Assembly: GCF_003050835.1 (NCBI RefSeq)
Contig: NZ_QAOJ01000003.1
Location: 124,001-188,000 of the forward strand
DNA from: Pseudomonas sp. GV071
GTDB taxonomy: Bacteria > Pseudomonadota > Gammaproteobacteria > Pseudomonadales > Pseudomonadaceae
Length of the DNA stretch: 64,000 nucleotides
Direction of reading: 5' to 3'
Under the pieces are notes generated by a model, which made no database searches, had not been told where the DNA came from, and was given only the letters and a program-made list of their open reading frames with translations. Below are positions 26,511 to 35,228 of the stretch, piece after piece. The position numbers and the translations under genes are program-made. Every line of letters begins with the position of its first letter. The stretch's first letter is position 1.

Positions 26511-26542
26511 GAGGAAAGCGGCATGCCCGCTTTCCTCTTTTT
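26511..26542 (+). terminator. Intra-operon terminator/attenuator
   Basis: Stem GAGGAAAGCGG / CCGCTTTCCTC with CATGC loop and TTTTT tail, between the binding-protein gene and the phosphohydrolase. Partial readthrough would set high receptor to transporter ratio. Confidence 0.8.
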
Positions 26543-26581
26543 CTGGGTCACGATTTCTGGCGCACGACTTTGAGGTACCCC

Positions 26582-27388
26582 ATGAAACACAACGTCATCC
26601 TGGTTCTGCTCGACGGCCTCAATTACGGCGTCGCGCAACACGCCATGGGCCATCTCCAGGCCTATTGCGGCGCTGGCCGTGCGGCGCTGTACAAGCTCGA
26701 ATGCGAGCTGCCGGCGCTGTCCCGTCCGCTTTACGAGTGCATCCTCACCGGTGTTCCACCGATTGAAAGCGGCATCGTGCATAACGATGTATCGCGCCTG
26801 TCCAACCAGCAGAGCATCTTCCATTACGCCAGTGCTGCGGGCCTGAGCACGGCGGCTGCGGCGTACCATTGGGTCAGCGAGCTGTATAACCGCAGCCCGT
26901 TCCATGCTGCCCGCGACCGCCACACCGAAGCGCCGGAAATGCCGATTCAACACGGACACTTCTACTACGCCGACCATTACCCGGATTCCCATCTGTTCGC
27001 CGATGCCGAAAGCCTGCGGGTACGCCATGAGCCGAACTTTCTCCTCGCCCATCCGATGAATATCGACGACGCCGGCCATAAACACGGCCTCGACAGCTCG
27101 CAGTACCGCAACAGCGCACGCAGCGCCGACCTGTTGCTGGCCGAGTACCTGCAACGCTGGCTGGATGCCGGCTACCAGGTACTGGTGACTGCCGACCACG
27201 GCATGAACAACGACCGCTCGCACAACGGCCTGCTCACCGAAGAACGTGAAGTGCCGCTGTTCGTGCTCGGCGATGCGTTCAGCCTGGACAGCTTCGCCAA
27301 CCCCAAACAAACCGACCTGTGCGGCACCGTCTGCGAATTGCTCGGCGTGCCCCACGACAAACCTGTCTGCCGGGAGCTGTTGAAGTGA
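26582..27388 (+). CDS. Alkaline-phosphatase-superfamily phosphohydrolase (NPP/phosphonoacetate hydrolase-like)
   Basis: 268 residues, no signal peptide. Metal and catalytic positions of the superfamily are visible: D11 in LVLLDGLN, a nucleophile position at S47 in LPALSRPLYECILTG, DDAGHKHG (~161-168) and TADHGMNND (~202-210). The LPALSRP..ILTG stretch lines up with the PSFTNP..IVTG region around the Thr nucleophile of phosphonoacetate hydrolase as I recall it, here with Ser. GAGG precedes the ATG. The stop overlaps the GTG start of the next permease. It should cleave the imported compound in the cytoplasm. Confidence 0.78.
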   Translation: MKHNVILVLLDGLNYGVAQHAMGHLQAYCGAGRAALYKLECELPALSRPLYECILTGVPPIESGIVHNDVSRLSNQQSIFHYASAAGLSTAAAAYHWVSELYNRSPFHAARDRHTEAPEMPIQHGHFYYADHYPDSHLFADAESLRVRHEPNFLLAHPMNIDDAGHKHGLDSSQYRNSARSADLLLAEYLQRWLDAGYQVLVTADHGMNNDRSHNGLLTEEREVPLFVLGDAFSLDSFANPKQTDLCGTVCELLGVPHDKPVCRELLK

Positions 27389-28227
27389 GTTCAGTCACCC
27401 GTGGCAAATGGCTGGCCGTGCTTTGCCTGCTGCCCTTTGCCTTGTTTTTTATCGCCTTCCAGATCGCACCACTGCTATGGGTAGCCATCAACAGCCTGGA
27501 CAGCGCCGCCGGCTGGGGCTTGAGCAACTACGCGAAAGTGTTCAGCTCGAAGTTCTACCTGCAAGCGATTCAGCACAGCCTGGAAATCTCTTTCTGGTCG
27601 AGCGTGATCGGTATCGTCATCGCCATTCTCGGCGCGTATTCGCTGCGCAAGGTCGACAGCAAACTGCGCGACTTCGTCATGGCCTTTTCCAACATGACCA
27701 GCAACTTCGCTGGCGTGCCGCTGGCGTTTGCCTTCGTCATCTTGTTGGGTTTCAACGGCGCGTTGACCATCATCCTCAAGCAGGCCGGTGTGATCGATGA
27801 CTTCAATCTGTACTCGAAAACCGGCCTGATCGTGCTCTACACCTACTTCCAGATTCCCCTCGGTGTGCTGCTGCTCTACCCCGCCTTCGACGCCCTGCGT
27901 GAAGACTGGCGCGAGTCGGCCGAACTGCTCGGCGCCAGTACCTGGGACTTCTGGCGGCACATCGGCCTGCCGGTGCTGACCCCGGCACTGCTGGGCACCT
28001 TCATCATTCTGCTGGCCAACGCCCTCGGCGCATACGCCACGGTGTATGCGCTAACCACGGGCAACTTCAACGTGTTGCCGATTCGTATCGCGGCGATGGT
28101 GGCTGGTGATATCTCGCTCAATCCGAACCTGGCCAGCGCCTTGGCGATGGTACTGGTGGGACTGATGGCAGTGATTACCGTGGTGCATCAATGGCTGTTG
28201 AAGAGGAGCTACCATGTCGCGCGTTGA
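27385..28227 (+). CDS. ABC transporter permease 1
   Basis: 280 residues starting at a GTG that overlaps the previous stop (GTGA); GGGAG lies upstream. Six membrane helices, with the EAA loop as ESAELLGASTWDFWRHIGLPVLTPAL (~177-202). A typical binding-protein-dependent permease subunit. It overlaps the second permease by 14 bp, so the operon is tightly coupled. Confidence 0.87.
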   Translation: MSSVTRGKWLAVLCLLPFALFFIAFQIAPLLWVAINSLDSAAGWGLSNYAKVFSSKFYLQAIQHSLEISFWSSVIGIVIAILGAYSLRKVDSKLRDFVMAFSNMTSNFAGVPLAFAFVILLGFNGALTIILKQAGVIDDFNLYSKTGLIVLYTYFQIPLGVLLLYPAFDALREDWRESAELLGASTWDFWRHIGLPVLTPALLGTFIILLANALGAYATVYALTTGNFNVLPIRIAAMVAGDISLNPNLASALAMVLVGLMAVITVVHQWLLKRSYHVAR

Positions 28228-29011
28228 AGCCCGAGCGGCCGGGCTGTATCACCGCACGGTGGTCACCCTGCTGTTTCTGATTCTGTTGTTGCCGCTGGCC
28301 GGCACCCTGCTCTATTCAGTGTCGACAAGCTGGTCGGCGACCATCCTGCCCGATGGCCTGACCCTCAAGTGGTACGCCCAGCTGTGGACAGACCCGCGTT
28401 TTCTCGCCGCATTCGGCCAGTCGCTGCTGGTGTGTTTTGGCGCCCTGCTGCTGTCGGTGCTGCTGATTCTGCCGCTGCTGTTTGTGGTGCATTACCACTT
28501 CCCGAAACTCGACGGGCTGATGAACATCCTGATCCTGTTGCCGTTCGCCGTGCCGCCGGTGGTGTCTTCGGTGGGCCTGCTGCAGATCTACGGTTCCGGG
28601 CCGCTGGCGATGGTCGGCACACCGTGGATTCTGATCGGCTGCTACTTCACTGTGGCGCTGCCGTTCATGTACCGGGCGATCACCAACAACCTGCAAGCAA
28701 TCAACCTCACTGACCTGATGGACGCCGCCCACCTGCTCGGCGCCAGCACCTGGAAAGCGGCGTTTCTGGTGGTGCTGCCGAACCTGCGCAAGGGCCTGAT
28801 GGTGTCGCTGTTTCTGTCGTTCTCCTTCCTGTTCGGCGAGTTCGTGTTCGCCAACCTGCTGGTGGGCACGCGCTATGAAACTTTGCAGGTTTATCTGAAC
28901 AACATGAAAAACAGCAGCGGCCACTTCAACAGCGCCCTGGTGATTTCCTACTTCTTTTTCGTGCTGCTGTTCACCTGGGCAGCCAACCGTTTGAACAAGG
29001 ACAAAGCATGA
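28214..29011 (+). CDS. ABC transporter permease 2
   Basis: 265 residues, six helices. The EAA loop is MDAAHLLGASTWKAAFLVVLPNLRKG (~173-198). It pairs with permease 1 to form the inner-membrane channel. Overlaps the ATPase gene by 4 bp (ATGA). Confidence 0.87.
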   Translation: MSRVEARAAGLYHRTVVTLLFLILLLPLAGTLLYSVSTSWSATILPDGLTLKWYAQLWTDPRFLAAFGQSLLVCFGALLLSVLLILPLLFVVHYHFPKLDGLMNILILLPFAVPPVVSSVGLLQIYGSGPLAMVGTPWILIGCYFTVALPFMYRAITNNLQAINLTDLMDAAHLLGASTWKAAFLVVLPNLRKGLMVSLFLSFSFLFGEFVFANLLVGTRYETLQVYLNNMKNSSGHFNSALVISYFFFVLLFTWAANRLNKDKA

Positions 29012-29994
29012 GTTTTCTGAGCATTCAGGGGCTGCACAAAAGCTACGCCGCGACCTCGATTTTCAGCGACATCAACTGCGAAATCGGCAAGGGTGAATTC
29101 GTCACCCTGCTCGGCCCGTCCGGCTGCGGCAAGTCCACCTTACTGCGCTGCATCGCCGGCCTCACCGAAGTGAATGGCGGGCAGATTCTGCTTGAGGGTC
29201 AGGACCTGGTGCCGCTGTCGCCGCAAAAGCGCGACATCGGCATGGTGTTCCAGAGCTACGCCCTATTCCCCAATATGAGCGTGCAACAGAACGTCGCTTT
29301 CGGCCTGCGCATGCAGAAGGTCAGCAAGGACGACAGCGCCAAGCGCGTGAAGGAAGCGCTGGATATGGTTGAGCTCGGCAGCTTCGCCGACCGCTACCCG
29401 CACCAGCTCTCCGGCGGCCAATGCCAGCGTGTGGCGCTGGCCCGCTCCCTGGTCACCCGCCCGCGTTTGCTGCTGCTCGACGAGCCGCTGTCGGCCCTCG
29501 ATGCGCGCATTCGCAAGCACCTGCGCGAGCAGATCCGCAGCATCCAGCAAGAGCTCGGGCTGACCACCATTTTCGTCACCCACGATCAGGAAGAGGCGCT
29601 GACCATGTCGGACCGCATCTTCCTGATGAACGCCGGCAAGATCGTCCAGAGTGGCGATGCCGAAACCCTCTACACCGCACCGGTAGATGCCTTCGCCGCC
29701 GGCTTTATCGGCAACTACAACCTGCTCGACGCCGATGCTGCCAGCCGCTTGCTGCTGCGTCCGGTTGGCAGCCGCGTGGCAATTCGCCCGGAAGCGATCT
29801 CCCTTGGCGTCGGTGATATCGATGCCGAAGTGCGCAGCCACAGCCTGCTCGGCAATGTGATTCGCTACCGCGTCGAAGCCCGTGGCGTAGAGCTGCTGGT
29901 GGATGTGCTGAACCGCAGCGCCGATGACCTGCACGGCAACGGCAAACGCCTGACGCTGAGCATCGATAACGACGCGATCCGGGAGGTAGCGTAA
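29008..29994 (+). CDS. ABC transporter ATP-binding protein
   Basis: 328 residues. Walker A GPSGCGKST (~37-45), signature LSGGQCQRVALARS (~133-146), Walker B LLLLDEPLSALD and the switch His in FVTHDQEEA. The C-terminal ~90 residues form a short TOBE-like extension (RPVGSRVAIRPEAISL). The closest general type is the Fe/spermidine/phosphonate import ATPase. The unusual Cys in GGQCQRV replaces the more common Gln/Met but should be tolerated. Confidence 0.9.
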   Translation: MSFLSIQGLHKSYAATSIFSDINCEIGKGEFVTLLGPSGCGKSTLLRCIAGLTEVNGGQILLEGQDLVPLSPQKRDIGMVFQSYALFPNMSVQQNVAFGLRMQKVSKDDSAKRVKEALDMVELGSFADRYPHQLSGGQCQRVALARSLVTRPRLLLLDEPLSALDARIRKHLREQIRSIQQELGLTTIFVTHDQEEALTMSDRIFLMNAGKIVQSGDAETLYTAPVDAFAAGFIGNYNLLDADAASRLLLRPVGSRVAIRPEAISLGVGDIDAEVRSHSLLGNVIRYRVEARGVELLVDVLNRSADDLHGNGKRLTLSIDNDAIREVA

Positions 29995-30647
29995 TGGCCC
30001 TGGCAATCTTTGACCTCGACGACACCCTGATCGACGGCGACTGCGCCAGCCTGTGGAGCGAACACATGGCCGACATCGGCTGGGTGGACGGCGAGTCGTT
30101 CGTGAACAAAGACCACGAGCTGATGGCGCTGTATGCCGAGGGCAAGCTGGCGATGGAGGACTACATGACCTTCAGCCTGTCGCCGCTGGTAGGCCGTACC
30201 GCCGAGGAAGTGGCGTTTGTGGTCGAGCCGTTTGTGGAAGACGTGATCGAGCCGATCTTCTTCAGCGACGCCACCCGCTGCCTGGCTACCCACCGCGAAG
30301 CAGGCGACCGCATTCTGGTGATCTCCGCTTCGGCGCATTTTCTGGTCAGCGCGATTGCCGCGCGCTTGAAGATCGATGAAGTGCTGGCGATCGACCTTGA
30401 AGAAGAGCACGGCCACTACAGCGGCAAAACCCGTGGCGTGCTGACTTACCGCGAAGGCAAGGTCACCCGCTTGCAGGCCTGGCTTGCGCAGGAAGGTGAA
30501 AGCCTGGACGGCGCGTACTTCTACTCCGACTCGCGCAATGATTTGCCGCTGCTATCGCAAGTAAGCCAGCCGCGGGTGGTAAACCCTGACCCGGTATTGC
30601 GTGAGCACGCCGTTAAAGCTGGCTGGCCGATCCTCAGCTGGCGCTGA
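29994..30647 (+). CDS. HAD-IB phosphatase
   Basis: 217 residues. HAD motif I FDLDDTLIDGD (nucleophile D8, acid D10 in the numbering of the start MALAIFDLDD), motif II VISAS (~104-108), and motif IV SDSRNDLPLL (~178-187). This is the SerB-like IB class. The ATG shares one base with the ATPase stop, so it belongs to the operon. With the upstream phosphohydrolase it gives two consecutive cytoplasmic steps that could release phosphate from the imported compound. Substrate unknown. Confidence 0.85.
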   Translation: MALAIFDLDDTLIDGDCASLWSEHMADIGWVDGESFVNKDHELMALYAEGKLAMEDYMTFSLSPLVGRTAEEVAFVVEPFVEDVIEPIFFSDATRCLATHREAGDRILVISASAHFLVSAIAARLKIDEVLAIDLEEEHGHYSGKTRGVLTYREGKVTRLQAWLAQEGESLDGAYFYSDSRNDLPLLSQVSQPRVVNPDPVLREHAVKAGWPILSWR

Positions 30648-30665
30648 CAGTAACCTCATCCCCCT

Positions 30666-30731
30666 GTAGGAGCGGCTTCAGCCGCGATGCGTTTCAAGAT
30701 CAAGAGCATCGCGGCTAAAGCCGCTCCTACG
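30666..30731. repeat. REP doublet, GTAGGAGCGGC type
   Basis: TGTAGGAGCGGCTTCAGCCG and its inverted partner ending CGCTCCTACG, just after the HAD gene. Confidence 0.85.
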
Positions 30732-30812
30732 AAAACAACGCACCCTCCTGTAATCAATACGTCCTTGGCTTACCATGGCGTCCCTCTTCGCCTAGGCACA
30801 AGGACAGGCTGC

Positions 30813-31676
30813 ATGCGCCACCTCAAACGTCTTACCCGGAATTACACCGAGCAGAACATTCGGGGTATCACCTTTTATCTGGAGCCGGGCCAGCAGGTCG
30901 AAATCGCGGCCGCCATCGAGCAGTTCTTCGCCCAGCCAGAACAGCGCATCACCCTCGACCCGCCAGAAGACACGCGCCTGGTTTGCCTGTTGCAGGGTGA
31001 GCAAAAATGGGTGCTCAAATACAACCGGCTGCTGCATTGGAAGAAGCAACTGCAGAACTACCTGGGCATTCGAAAGGCCGTTGGCCTTCACGATCTAACC
31101 AACGAGTTCATCAACCTGTCAGTCGTCAGCGCCAAAGCCGATTACGTGCCGCGCATTGCCGCCTATGGCTACAAAGCCCGGTTTCCGTTTTTGCGCGAGG
31201 AATACCTGCTGATCGGTTTTATGCAGGACCATCAAAGTGTCGACGGCCGCCTGACTGAGGCGCCAGAGCAAGCCAGCATGTTGCTGCCGCAAGTCTTCCG
31301 CCTGTTCTCGCGCATGCTCGACGACGGTTTTGTGCACATGGACCCGCACCCTAAAAACGTCCTGATCGCGCCCAACGGCGAGCTGAAGCTGATCGACTTC
31401 GAATGCTGCGCCCAGAGCGTCATCAACCGTGACGCCAGCCTGGGCTTTTTGCTCGGCTACGTATTCACCTACTGGCTCAAACGCTTCATTTCCATGGATG
31501 ACTATCGCGCTTGCTGCGAGGCTTACCTGAGCGAAGAACAAGCGGGACTGGACCGGCAGATGTTCGACCCGGTGTTCGAACGTTTTCTAAGCGGGCGCGT
31601 ATCACGCTCCACGCGCTACTCGATCCTGACCTCGGCCCAGGCGCAGGCAGAGTTCGTTCGCGCTAATCGCCAGTGA
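30813..31676 (+). CDS. Kinase-fold protein (LPS kinase/BUD32-like), second copy
   Basis: 287 residues. The start at 30813 follows AAGGAC; an upstream in-frame start would lie in the REP. Kinase elements are WVLKYNRLLHWKKQL (candidate ATP-binding Lys, ~70-84), catalytic loop HMDPHPKNVLI (~175-185) and LIDFECC (~193-199) as the DFG equivalent. It resembles the 21705-22541 protein in fold but is divergent. No substrate can be named. It is transcribed alone. Confidence 0.65.
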   Translation: MRHLKRLTRNYTEQNIRGITFYLEPGQQVEIAAAIEQFFAQPEQRITLDPPEDTRLVCLLQGEQKWVLKYNRLLHWKKQLQNYLGIRKAVGLHDLTNEFINLSVVSAKADYVPRIAAYGYKARFPFLREEYLLIGFMQDHQSVDGRLTEAPEQASMLLPQVFRLFSRMLDDGFVHMDPHPKNVLIAPNGELKLIDFECCAQSVINRDASLGFLLGYVFTYWLKRFISMDDYRACCEAYLSEEQAGLDRQMFDPVFERFLSGRVSRSTRYSILTSAQAQAEFVRANRQ

Positions 31677-31691
31677 AAAACTGAGCGCATG

Positions 31692-31718
31692 AAAAAGGGC
31701 AGCCGAGGCTGCCCTTCT
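31692..31718 (-). terminator. Terminator of ahpF
   Basis: Stem AAGGGCAGCC / GGCTGCCCTT with five A upstream (U-tract on the minus strand) between convergent genes. Confidence 0.8.
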
Positions 31719-31735
31719 ATTGATCACGCTGACTA

Positions 31736-33292
31736 TCAGGTGGTACGGATCAAGTGGTCGAACGCGCTGAGCGATGCTTTAGCACCCTCTCCTACAGCGA
31801 TGACGATTTGCTTGTACGGCACAGTGGTCACGTCACCAGCAGCAAAGATGCCTGGCAGCGAAGTTTCACCACGGGCGTCGACAATGATCTCGCCACGGTT
31901 GGACAGCTCGATGGTGCCTTTGAGCCATTCGCTGTTGGGCAGCAAGCCGATCTGCACGAAGATACCTTCCAGTTCCACATTGATGAACTCGTCGGAGTTG
32001 CGATCTTTGTAAACCAGGCCGGTCACCTTCTGGCCATCACCTTTCACTTCGCTGGTCAGCGCGCTGGTGATCACTTTCACGTTCGGCAGGCTGTGCAGCT
32101 TGCGCTGCAGTACCGCGTCTGCACGCAGTTGGCTGTCGAATTCGATCAGGGTCACGTGGCTGACGATACCCGCCAGGTCGATGGCTGCTTCCACGCCAGA
32201 GTTACCACCACCAATTACCGCCACGCGCTTGCCCTTGAACAGCGGGCCGTCACAGTGTGGGCAGTAAGCCACGCCACGGTTACGGTATTCCTGTTCGCCC
32301 GGCACGTTCATTTCGCGCCAGCGGGCACCGGTGGAGAGGATCACGGTTTTGGCTTTCAGCGACGCGCCGCTTTCGAACTTGATCTCGTGCAGCTCGCCCG
32401 GGTTTTTCGCCGGAACCAGCGCGGTGGCGCGTTGCAGGTTCATGATGTCGACTTCGTACTGCTTCACGTGCTCTTCAAGGGCACGGGCCAGTTTCGGGCC
32501 TTCGGTTTCCTGCACGGAAATGAAGTTCTCGATGGCCATGGTGTCCAGCACCTGACCGCCGAAGCGCTCAGCCGCGACACCGGTACGGATGCCTTTACGC
32601 GCGGCGTAGATCGCTGCCGCAGCGCCAGCCGGACCACCGCCAACCACCAGCACGTCGAAGGCTTCTTTGCTGTTGAGTTTTTCAGCATCACGGGCAGAGG
32701 CGCCGGTGTCGATTTTCGCCAGCAGTTGCGCAACGTCCATGCGGCCTTGGCCGAACAGCTCGCCGTTCAGGTAGATGCTCGGCACCGACATGATCTGGCG
32801 ACGCTCGACTTCGTCCTGGAACAGCGCACCGTCGATGGCAACGTGGCGGATGTTCGGGTTGAGCACGGCCATCAGGTTCAGCGCCTGGACCACGTCCGGG
32901 CAGTTCTGGCAGGACAGCGAGTAGTAGGTTTCAAAGTTGAATTCGCCGGGGATGTTCTTGACCTGTTCGATCACATCCGCCGCCAGCTTCGAAGGGTGGC
33001 CACCCACTTGCAGCAGGGCCAGCACCAGGGAAGTGAATTCGTGGCCCATCGGAATACCAGCAAAACGCAGGCTGATATTGGCGTTCGGGCGGTTAAGGGC
33101 GAAAGACGGCTTGCGGTCATCGCTGCCATCTTCACGCAGGGAAATTTTGTCGGTCAGGCCGACGATTTCGTGCAACAGAGCGCTGAGTTCGCGGGATTTG
33201 TCGCTGTCATCGAGGGACGCGACGATCTCGAATGGTTGGATGACCTTTTCGAGGTAAGCCTTCAACTGGGTCTTCAGATTGGCGTCCAACAT
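31736..33292 (-). CDS. ahpF: Alkyl hydroperoxide reductase subunit F
   Basis: 518 residues from [11 protein letters not shown], the family N-terminus; a start six codons earlier is possible. The N-terminal tandem thioredoxin fold has the CxxC pair in SCQNCPDV (~128-135). The flavoprotein part has the FAD loop [12 protein letters not shown] (~214-225) and the redox CPHC pair (~342-345), then [11 protein letters not shown] for NAD(P)H. AhpF passes electrons from NADH to AhpC to reduce peroxides. It lies 142 bp downstream of ahpC, with a hairpin in between. Confidence 0.96.
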   Translation of the reverse strand: MLDANLKTQLKAYLEKVIQPFEIVASLDDSDKSRELSALLHEIVGLTDKISLREDGSDDRKPSFALNRPNANISLRFAGIPMGHEFTSLVLALLQVGGHPSKLAADVIEQVKNIPGEFNFETYYSLSCQNCPDVVQALNLMAVLNPNIRHVAIDGALFQDEVERRQIMSVPSIYLNGELFGQGRMDVAQLLAKIDTGASARDAEKLNSKEAFDVLVVGGGPAGAAAAIYAARKGIRTGVAAERFGGQVLDTMAIENFISVQETEGPKLARALEEHVKQYEVDIMNLQRATALVPAKNPGELHEIKFESGASLKAKTVILSTGARWREMNVPGEQEYRNRGVAYCPHCDGPLFKGKRVAVIGGGNSGVEAAIDLAGIVSHVTLIEFDSQLRADAVLQRKLHSLPNVKVITSALTSEVKGDGQKVTGLVYKDRNSDEFINVELEGIFVQIGLLPNSEWLKGTIELSNRGEIIVDARGETSLPGIFAAGDVTTVPYKQIVIAVGEGAKASLSAFDHLIRTT

Positions 33293-33324
33293 GATCGCGG
33301 TACCTTCCATTTACGAATTTCAGG

Positions 33325-33363
33325 GAAAAAATGCCCGAGCGGATTGCGCCCAGGCATTCGGGC
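33325..33363 (-). terminator. Hairpin between ahpC and ahpF
   Basis: On the minus strand GCCCGA ... TCGGGC followed by ATTTTTTC. A leaky terminator would give more ahpC than ahpF mRNA, as commonly seen. Confidence 0.6.
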
Positions 33364-33434
33364 GTGCGGAGCAGGTCATGCCCCGCAGCGCTGCTTGCTT
33401 AAACAGTAGAGCCTCGTGAAAGGCTCCGGGCTGT

Positions 33435-33998
33435 TTAGATCTTGCCGACCAGGTCGAGCGAAGGAGCGAGAGTAGCTTCGCCTTCTTTCCACTTGGCTGG
33501 GCAAACTTCACCTGGGTGAGCAGCGGTGTACTGAGCAGCTTTCAGCTTGCGCAGAGTTTCCGACACGTCACGAGCAATTTCGTTGGAGTGGATTTCAACG
33601 GTCTTGATCAGGCCTTCCGGGTTGATCACGAAGGTGCCACGCAGGGCCAGACCTTCTTCCGGAATGTGCACGCCAAAAGCGTTGGTCAGTTGGTGAGTCG
33701 GGTCACCGATCAGCGGGAACTGAGCCTTGCCAACAGCTGGCGAGGTTTCGTGCCATACCTTGTGGGAGAAATGGGTGTCGGTGGTGACGATGTAAACTTC
33801 GGTGCCGGCTTTCTGGAATTCGGCGTAGTTGTTAGCGGCGTCTTCGATTTCAGTTGGGCAGTTGAAGGTGAAGGCTGCCGGCATGAAGATCAGAACCGAC
33901 CACTTGCCCTTCAGGGATTGCTCGGTCACTTCGATGAATTCACCGTTGTGGAAAGCATTGGCGGTGAACGGTTTGACTTCGGTATTGATCAGAGACAT
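33435..33998 (-). CDS. ahpC: Alkyl hydroperoxide reductase subunit C (peroxiredoxin)
   Basis: 187 residues, the usual length. Peroxidatic C47 in FTFNCPTE, resolving C166 in EVCPAKW: a typical 2-Cys Prx1 enzyme. It reduces H2O2 and organic hydroperoxides and is recycled by AhpF. A possible OxyR site lies 80-120 bp upstream of the start. Strong codon bias suggests high expression. Confidence 0.97.
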   Translation of the reverse strand: MSLINTEVKPFTANAFHNGEFIEVTEQSLKGKWSVLIFMPAAFTFNCPTEIEDAANNYAEFQKAGTEVYIVTTDTHFSHKVWHETSPAVGKAQFPLIGDPTHQLTNAFGVHIPEEGLALRGTFVINPEGLIKTVEIHSNEIARDVSETLRKLKAAQYTAAHPGEVCPAKWKEGEATLAPSLDLVGKI

Positions 33999-34079
33999 TC
34001 GCTAAGTCCTTCTGTTGAGAAATTTCAGGGTTAAGAAATTTACAGGAGGGATAGTAAGCCGATGTGCCTGAAAGAGCAT

Positions 34080-34116
34080 ATTGATTGAACCCATGACAAC
34101 GATTGGTTTAGTAAAT
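34080..34116 (-). promoter_or_regulatory. Candidate OxyR-binding site upstream of ahpC
   Basis: Four four-base blocks spaced by seven bases, ATTG-N7-CCAT-N7-ATTG-N7-AAAT, follow the OxyR plan ATAG-N7-CTAT-N7-ATAG-N7-CTAT; the first three each differ at one base and the last is poor. Position suits an activator of ahpC. Confidence 0.4.
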
Positions 34117-34161
34117 CGATGCCACGGGCCCGCAATACAAAAGCGCAATGGAACCTGCTGA

Positions 34162-35124
34162 TTAACTTAGATATTCATCCAACAGCAACGCAACCTTTCC
34201 AGACACCGTGTTGCTGGCAAGTGCAGCAAACGCGGCCTCCACATCCTTCGCTGCAAAGGTACGCTCCAACTGCGGTTTGAGTCGACCCTCTGTGAACAAC
34301 GGCCATACCTGTTGATGCAGATCGCCGAGCAGATCGGCTTTGAATTGGTCATTGCGGCTGCGCAGGGTGGAGCCGGTGAACTGCACGCGCTTGGCCAGCA
34401 TCAGCGCCAGGTCGAACTTACCTTCGCGCCCGCCCATCAAACCGATCGACACCCAGCGCCCATCGAGCGCCACGATCTGTTGATTGAGAGCGGCGTAGTT
34501 GCCGCCAACCGGATCGAGGATCACATCGAACGGCGCGAAGTCACGCAAACTTTCCAGGTCGGTGTCGCGCACCACACCACCTTGGGCGCCGAGGTTTTCG
34601 CAGTAAGCCAGACGATCCGCCGAACCGACGCTGACCCAGCACGGATTGCCAAACGCTTTGCACAGTTGAATCGCCGCCGAGCCCACGCCACTGGCGCCAG
34701 CGTGCAACAACACTTTCTCGCCTGGCTTGAGGCCAGCCAGCTGAAACAGGTTCAGCCAGGCCGTGGCATACACCTCAGGAATCACTGCCGCTTCAACCAG
34801 GCTCAAGCCCTCGGGAATCGGCAGGGCGTGGCGGCCATCGACCACCACTTCCTCGGCCATACCGCCACCGGCCAACAGTGCGCAAACACGATCACCGACC
34901 TGCCAGGAACTGCCGGCCCCGACCTCGGTGATCACCCCCGAGCACTCCAGCCCCAACGCATCGCTGGCACCCGGTGGTGGTGGATACAGCCCCGCGCGCT
35001 GGAGCAGGTCTGCACGATTGAGACCGGCTGCCGCCACGCGAATTCGGATCTGCCCGACGTCGCAGGTGAGACTTGGTCGATCTGCCCATTCAGCGCGTCC
35101 TTCAACGCCTTGCAATGCCTTCAC
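34162..35124 (-). CDS. NAD(P)H-quinone oxidoreductase, zeta-crystallin/PIG3 type
   Basis: 320 residues from a GTG preceded by GGAGG at ideal spacing; an ATG 19 codons earlier lies in poorly coding sequence. MDR fold without zinc ligands: GLNRADLLQRAGLYPPPP (~37-54), GLECSGVI, and nucleotide loop HAGASGVGSAAIQL (~144-157). These are PIG3/QOR features. It reduces quinones with NAD(P)H. Divergent from prc with about 100 bp between starts. Confidence 0.88.
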   Translation of the reverse strand: MKALQGVEGRAEWADRPSLTCDVGQIRIRVAAAGLNRADLLQRAGLYPPPPGASDALGLECSGVITEVGAGSSWQVGDRVCALLAGGGMAEEVVVDGRHALPIPEGLSLVEAAVIPEVYATAWLNLFQLAGLKPGEKVLLHAGASGVGSAAIQLCKAFGNPCWVSVGSADRLAYCENLGAQGGVVRDTDLESLRDFAPFDVILDPVGGNYAALNQQIVALDGRWVSIGLMGGREGKFDLALMLAKRVQFTGSTLRSRNDQFKADLLGDLHQQVWPLFTEGRLKPQLERTFAAKDVEAAFAALASNTVSGKVALLLDEYLS

Positions 35125-35228
35125 GGTGCCTCCATAGTGAGTTCGGACTGAGCCCGGTGCGAACCATCGAGCTATTTGCATTATGCAGCCGGGGCCAACG
35201 GAACCGGCGCTCTCAAAGACGGCCTAAT

